Assembly (NCBI GenBank): GCA_017515945.1
Contig: JAFWDX010000341.1
Span: 1 to 8,729 of the forward strand
DNA: 8,729 nucleotides
DNA from: Blautia sp.
GTDB taxonomy: Bacteria; Bacillota; Clostridia; Lachnospirales; Lachnospiraceae
Direction of reading: 5' to 3'
In this document: positions 6,474 to 8,729 of the stretch, piece by piece
Position numbering within the stretch: position 1 is the first letter of the stretch
How the letters are laid out: the number at the start of each line of letters is the position of its first letter
Program-made: the position numbers and the translations under genes
The notes under the pieces: generated by a model
Told to the model about the DNA's origin: nothing
The model's database searches: none
What the model saw: the letters and a program-made list of their open reading frames with translations, nothing else

Positions 6474-6980
6474 ATGATCTACGGCAACATCAACAATGAG
6501 TTTTTTGAACAGCAGGCCGCCGTTCTGCCCAAACCGCTTTGCGAGGCACTGCATTATTTAAAGGGCCAGGATCTGGCCGGACATGAAGCAGGACACTTTC
6601 CCATCGAGCTCGGCGGTGTCCCCATGATCCTGCAGGTCATGGATCTGACCACCAGTCCCAGGGAGTCCCATTATCCTGAGATCCATCGCAAATACGTTGA
6701 TCTCCAGCTCTTTGTCTCCGGCGGACCGGAGGTTCACACTTACTTTACAGACACAGGCGCGGAGACTGTCCGCAGCGATGAGCTGGCTACGGCCCGTGAT
6801 ATTCTCTTCTACGAGAACCGTCCGGAGACTGCAGCGATCGAAAACTGTGTCGTCATGCAGCCCGGCGCCTATGCGGTGTATTTCCCCTGGGATGTCCATA
6901 TCCCGGGACAGTGTGATGCAGAAGGGCCAAAGGATTATCGCAAGATCGTCCTGAAGGTTCCCATGGACGCCTGCCTGTAA
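6474..6980 (+). CDS. YhcH/YjgK/YiaL (DUF386) family protein
   Basis: This 168-aa protein of the DUF386 cupin-like family includes E. coli YhcH (sialic acid operon), YiaL (next to the YiaMNO TRAP transporter) and EbgC among its relatives. It begins with the typical MIYGNI and has the signature ESHYPEIHRKYVDLQLFVSG (64-83), with E69, H71, Y74, D76 and Q78 as likely metal or substrate ligands. PGAYAVYFPWDVHIPG (130-145) with H142 and the closing RKIVLKV (156-162) follow. The length is slightly above the usual ~150 aa. AGAAAGGA straddles the end of the reductase gene, so translation is coupled. Family members cluster with sugar-acid genes and are thought to act on anomers or ring forms of keto-sugars; the reaction here is inference. 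A terminator-like hairpin follows 8 nt after the stop, ending this gene group. Confidence 0.9.
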   Translation: MIYGNINNEFFEQQAAVLPKPLCEALHYLKGQDLAGHEAGHFPIELGGVPMILQVMDLTTSPRESHYPEIHRKYVDLQLFVSGGPEVHTYFTDTGAETVRSDELATARDILFYENRPETAAIENCVVMQPGAYAVYFPWDVHIPGQCDAEGPKDYRKIVLKVPMDACL

Positions 6981-6988
6981 AAACAGCT

Positions 6989-7021
6989 GATGCCTTCCGA
7001 TAATTTTCGGAAGGCATCTTT
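6989..7021 (+). terminator. 12-bp hairpin terminator after the DUF386 gene
   Basis: GATGCCTTCCGA (6989-7000) pairs perfectly with TCGGAAGGCATC (7007-7018) around TAATTT and is followed by TTT. It sits 8 nt past the stop codon, the normal place for an intrinsic terminator. The T-tract is short, so readthrough to the lyase gene is possible. Its outer pairs (GATGC/GCATC) are the same as those of the hairpin at 2662-2692. Confidence 0.7.
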
Positions 7022-7033
7022 GAGTTATAGCGG

Positions 7034-7231
7034 AGAGGCTTAATGCGTAGAATTCGTAACTGTTCAGTCACAAGCTCCTTCACAGTTACGAGGCCAGGCG
7101 CAGGCTCCTTCGTCGCATTGGAAGTGCGCCTGGCCTTGGTTGTTGGACTTTTATCCCACGCACCTCGCAGTAAATGCGAGGTGCTGACTGAACAGTTACT
7201 AGAATTCTTTGATTTCCCGCATTCAGAGCCT
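7034..7231 (+). repeat. Structured intergenic repeat element, long copy (B)
   Basis: This ~198-bp element relates to the copy at 5378-5485. Its outer ends are AGAGGCTTAATGCG (7034-7047) and CGCATTCAGAGCCT (7218-7231), imperfectly inverted. Inside, GTAACTGTTCAGTCA (7056-7070) is a perfect 15-bp inverse of TGACTGAACAGTTAC (7185-7199), with GAATTC near both arms. Three further stems are nested. CGTAACTG (7055-7062) pairs with CAGTTACG (7083-7090). AGGCCAGGCGCA (7091-7102) pairs with TGCGCCTGGCCT (7125-7136). GCACCTCGCA (7160-7169) pairs with TGCGAGGTGC (7175-7184) around GTAAA. The first left stem competes with the 15-bp long-range pairing. No credible gene lies here. Candidates are a MITE-like element or a structured leader RNA upstream of the lyase gene. 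Confidence 0.72.
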
Positions 7232-7285
7232 AAGAAGCGTGCTAAGACAACGGACCATTTTCCGTATTTTATCATCCAGAATTAA

Positions 7286-7367
7286 CTGCTTCACCGCAGG
7301 CATCCCCTGGCAGGAGCCTGTGTCTCCCAAGGTATGCCTTCGGAGTGGCCTCTTAACTGTGAAGCAG
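7286..7367 (+). other. Inverted-repeat leader upstream of the lyase gene
   Basis: CTGCTTCAC (7286-7294) pairs with GTGAAGCAG (7359-7367), and within it AGGCAT (7298-7303) pairs with ATGCCT (7334-7339). Smaller pairings such as GGAG/CTCC lie inside. The 82-nt structure ends 45 nt before the lyase start. It resembles no riboswitch class I can recognise; no terminator T-run follows. It may be a regulatory 5' leader or another decayed repeat, since AACTG occurs at both flanks. The rest of the 7232-7412 interval shows no clear promoter. Confidence 0.35.
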
Positions 7368-7412
7368 CCTGTAACTGAAAATGTTGCGAGAGTTTAAACA
7401 TGAGGTTTTCTT

Positions 7413-8678
7413 ATGAGAGACAACATACGAAACCGGATATGTGTCAGCGGCTGTCCCGGTGAAGAGAATGGTTACGACACCCAGCTGCTGTATTTCACCT
7501 GCTCCTCCCTTTCCAGGGACGACAGATATCTTTTTATGATCACAGACAGAGACGGATCTCCGAATATTATGGTAAGGGATCTGCTCTCCGGAGAAGAAAA
7601 GCTCCTTACCCACAATGAAAACGGGCTCATGAAGAGCTACGTCTATTTTGACGCTCAGCCAGGCAAAGGCCTGAGCAAGGCCAGCGTCTGCCTTGACACA
7701 GACAGGGCCACAGCCTATTATATCCGGGACAACCGGATCTGCCGCATTGGCCTGGACGGAGAGGAAAAGGAACTCGCGCAGGTACCTGTTGACAGAGTGA
7801 CTGCCTTTACCCATGTTTCACAGGACGGCCGGCTGCTCTGCGTTCCCATGACAGACGGCCGGGCGCTGGATTATGATCCCGAGACGGAAGGGAGCGGCCT
7901 TGACCGGCGGCCTGTATATGATATTGACGGCCGCGTGCAGGCAGAGTCGCTGAACAGCTGGCTCTGCGTGTACGATACGGAGACAGGTACGCTGCTCTAT
8001 GAAAAGACCGTGCCCAAATGCTGGATCACACATGTACAGTTTAACCCCGCCGATCCCGAAATCATCATGTATAATCATGAATGGTCTTCCTTTGACTGCG
8101 GCATCCGCAGGATCTGGATCTATGATCACAGAAAAGACGAGATCCGCCGCGTGCGCACAGAGGGTACGGATACACTGGGCAGCACACGCGGTTACCCCAG
8201 AAAAGGGGGAGACTGGGTCTGTCATGAAATGTGGAGCGACGACGGAAAGATCATCATCTACCACGGCGGCTACGAAAACGGACCGGCCATGGTGGGCCGT
8301 TATGAGTTATCCACCGGACGCTACTGGGAGATCGCGCTGCCGGATGATTATAACGCCTATGGACATTTTACCATGGATCACGACATGAACCTGGTCTGTG
8401 ACGGCTACTTTAAATTTCCCGAAGATGTCAAGGCTGTCCGGGAAAACAGTACGGATAACGGGCCGGATCCCCACAAAAAGGACAGCGAGTACATCTCCCG
8501 GGTGCTCCCCGACTGGGAAAACGGAACGCTGCAGTGGATCCCGCAATGCAAACATGAGAGCGACTGGCTGGGACAGGATGCTCATCCCCATCCCATCTAC
8601 TCCCACGCCGGGGACAGGATCTTTTTCAATTCACGGAGCGGGAAGTATGTAAAGGTATATTGCATCGATGTGCAGTAA
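7413..8678 (+). CDS. ogl: Oligogalacturonate lyase family protein (PL22-like beta-propeller)
   Basis: This 421-aa protein has no signal peptide, so it acts in the cytoplasm. The family cleaves unsaturated digalacturonate by beta-elimination, releasing 4-deoxy-5-keto-hexuronate. The sequence is built of propeller-blade repeats (SRDDRYLFMITDRDG at 34-48, DRATAYYIRDNRICRIGLDG at 97-116, SDDGKIIIYHGG at 275-286). Key residues line up with characterised Ogl enzymes as I recall them. Q388-x-x-H391-x-H393 in GQDAHPHP gives three manganese ligands, H271 in VCHEMW gives the fourth, and H222 in YNHEW occupies the catalytic base position. The length is slightly longer than classical enterobacterial Ogl (about 388 aa) and the N-terminus differs. 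GAGG at 7402-7405 lies 7 nt before the ATG. It lies downstream of a terminator and a structured repeat, so it may be separately controlled. Family call is firm; activity on another uronide is possible. Confidence 0.88.
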   Translation: MRDNIRNRICVSGCPGEENGYDTQLLYFTCSSLSRDDRYLFMITDRDGSPNIMVRDLLSGEEKLLTHNENGLMKSYVYFDAQPGKGLSKASVCLDTDRATAYYIRDNRICRIGLDGEEKELAQVPVDRVTAFTHVSQDGRLLCVPMTDGRALDYDPETEGSGLDRRPVYDIDGRVQAESLNSWLCVYDTETGTLLYEKTVPKCWITHVQFNPADPEIIMYNHEWSSFDCGIRRIWIYDHRKDEIRRVRTEGTDTLGSTRGYPRKGGDWVCHEMWSDDGKIIIYHGGYENGPAMVGRYELSTGRYWEIALPDDYNAYGHFTMDHDMNLVCDGYFKFPEDVKAVRENSTDNGPDPHKKDSEYISRVLPDWENGTLQWIPQCKHESDWLGQDAHPHPIYSHAGDRIFFNSRSGKYVKVYCIDVQ

Positions 8679-8729
8679 CTGATCGGTCGGTCTAATGGGG
8701 TCTGGCCCTCCAAACATTCTGTGAACAGC

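Noticed and set aside
7286..7367. A known riboswitch class upstream of the lyase gene
   Set aside because: The stems and loops match no class whose consensus I can recall, and no expression platform with a T-tract follows.
7043..7397. Two short plus-strand open frames (80 and 62 codons) and a minus-strand frame across the same region
   Set aside because: They lie over the inverted-repeat element and leader, lack good ribosome binding sites, and are explained by the repeat structure.
8679..8729. A terminator or another repeat copy after the lyase gene
   Set aside because: Only 51 bp are visible. GGGG/CCC pairing is short and TGTGAACAG is too little to assign to the repeat family.

Overview
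The window (8,729 bp) looks like a chromosomal segment of a moderately GC-rich Bacillota, most likely a Clostridia/Lachnospiraceae-type gut anaerobe. This rests on strong AGGAGG-type ribosome binding sites, hairpin-plus-T terminators, AT-rich intergenic DNA and the gene families present. The assignment is an inference; no rRNA or other marker gene is present.

Layout: (1) 1-1062, minus strand: N-terminal 354 codons of an MFS transporter that runs off the left edge. (2) 1063-1455: divergent intergenic region holding about nine degenerate ~24-bp direct repeats, a candidate promoter and a dyad ahead of dctP. (3) 1456-4556: a complete three-part TRAP transporter (DctP, DctQ, DctM). A 231-bp gap after dctP contains a repeat fragment, an extended -10 box and a 13-bp hairpin. 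(4) 4594-6980: a metal-dependent cyclase-family hydrolase, a ketopantoate-reductase-family oxidoreductase and a YhcH/YjgK/YiaL (DUF386) protein, ending in a terminator-like hairpin. (5) 7034-7231: a structured repeat element, followed by a leader with further inverted repeats. (6) 7413-8678: a cytoplasmic oligogalacturonate-lyase-type beta-propeller enzyme (PL22-like) whose metal-binding and catalytic residues are recognisable.

Taken together this reads as an uptake and catabolic locus for a uronate or short unsaturated uronide, such as pectin-derived digalacturonate. The TRAP system would import the sugar acid and the lyase would split it in the cytoplasm. The DUF386, cyclase and reductase proteins would then process the released keto-uronate. 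E. coli yiaKLMNO similarly pairs a DUF386 protein with a TRAP transporter and a keto-acid reductase. The substrate and the roles of the three middle enzymes are inference.

The most unusual content is non-coding. An intergenic repeat family occurs as two long hairpin elements (5378-5485 and 7034-7231) and one inverted fragment (2533-2590). The two long copies share an inner stem-loop in which base-pair changes preserve pairing. The separate degenerate repeat array upstream of dctP is the second unexplained structure.
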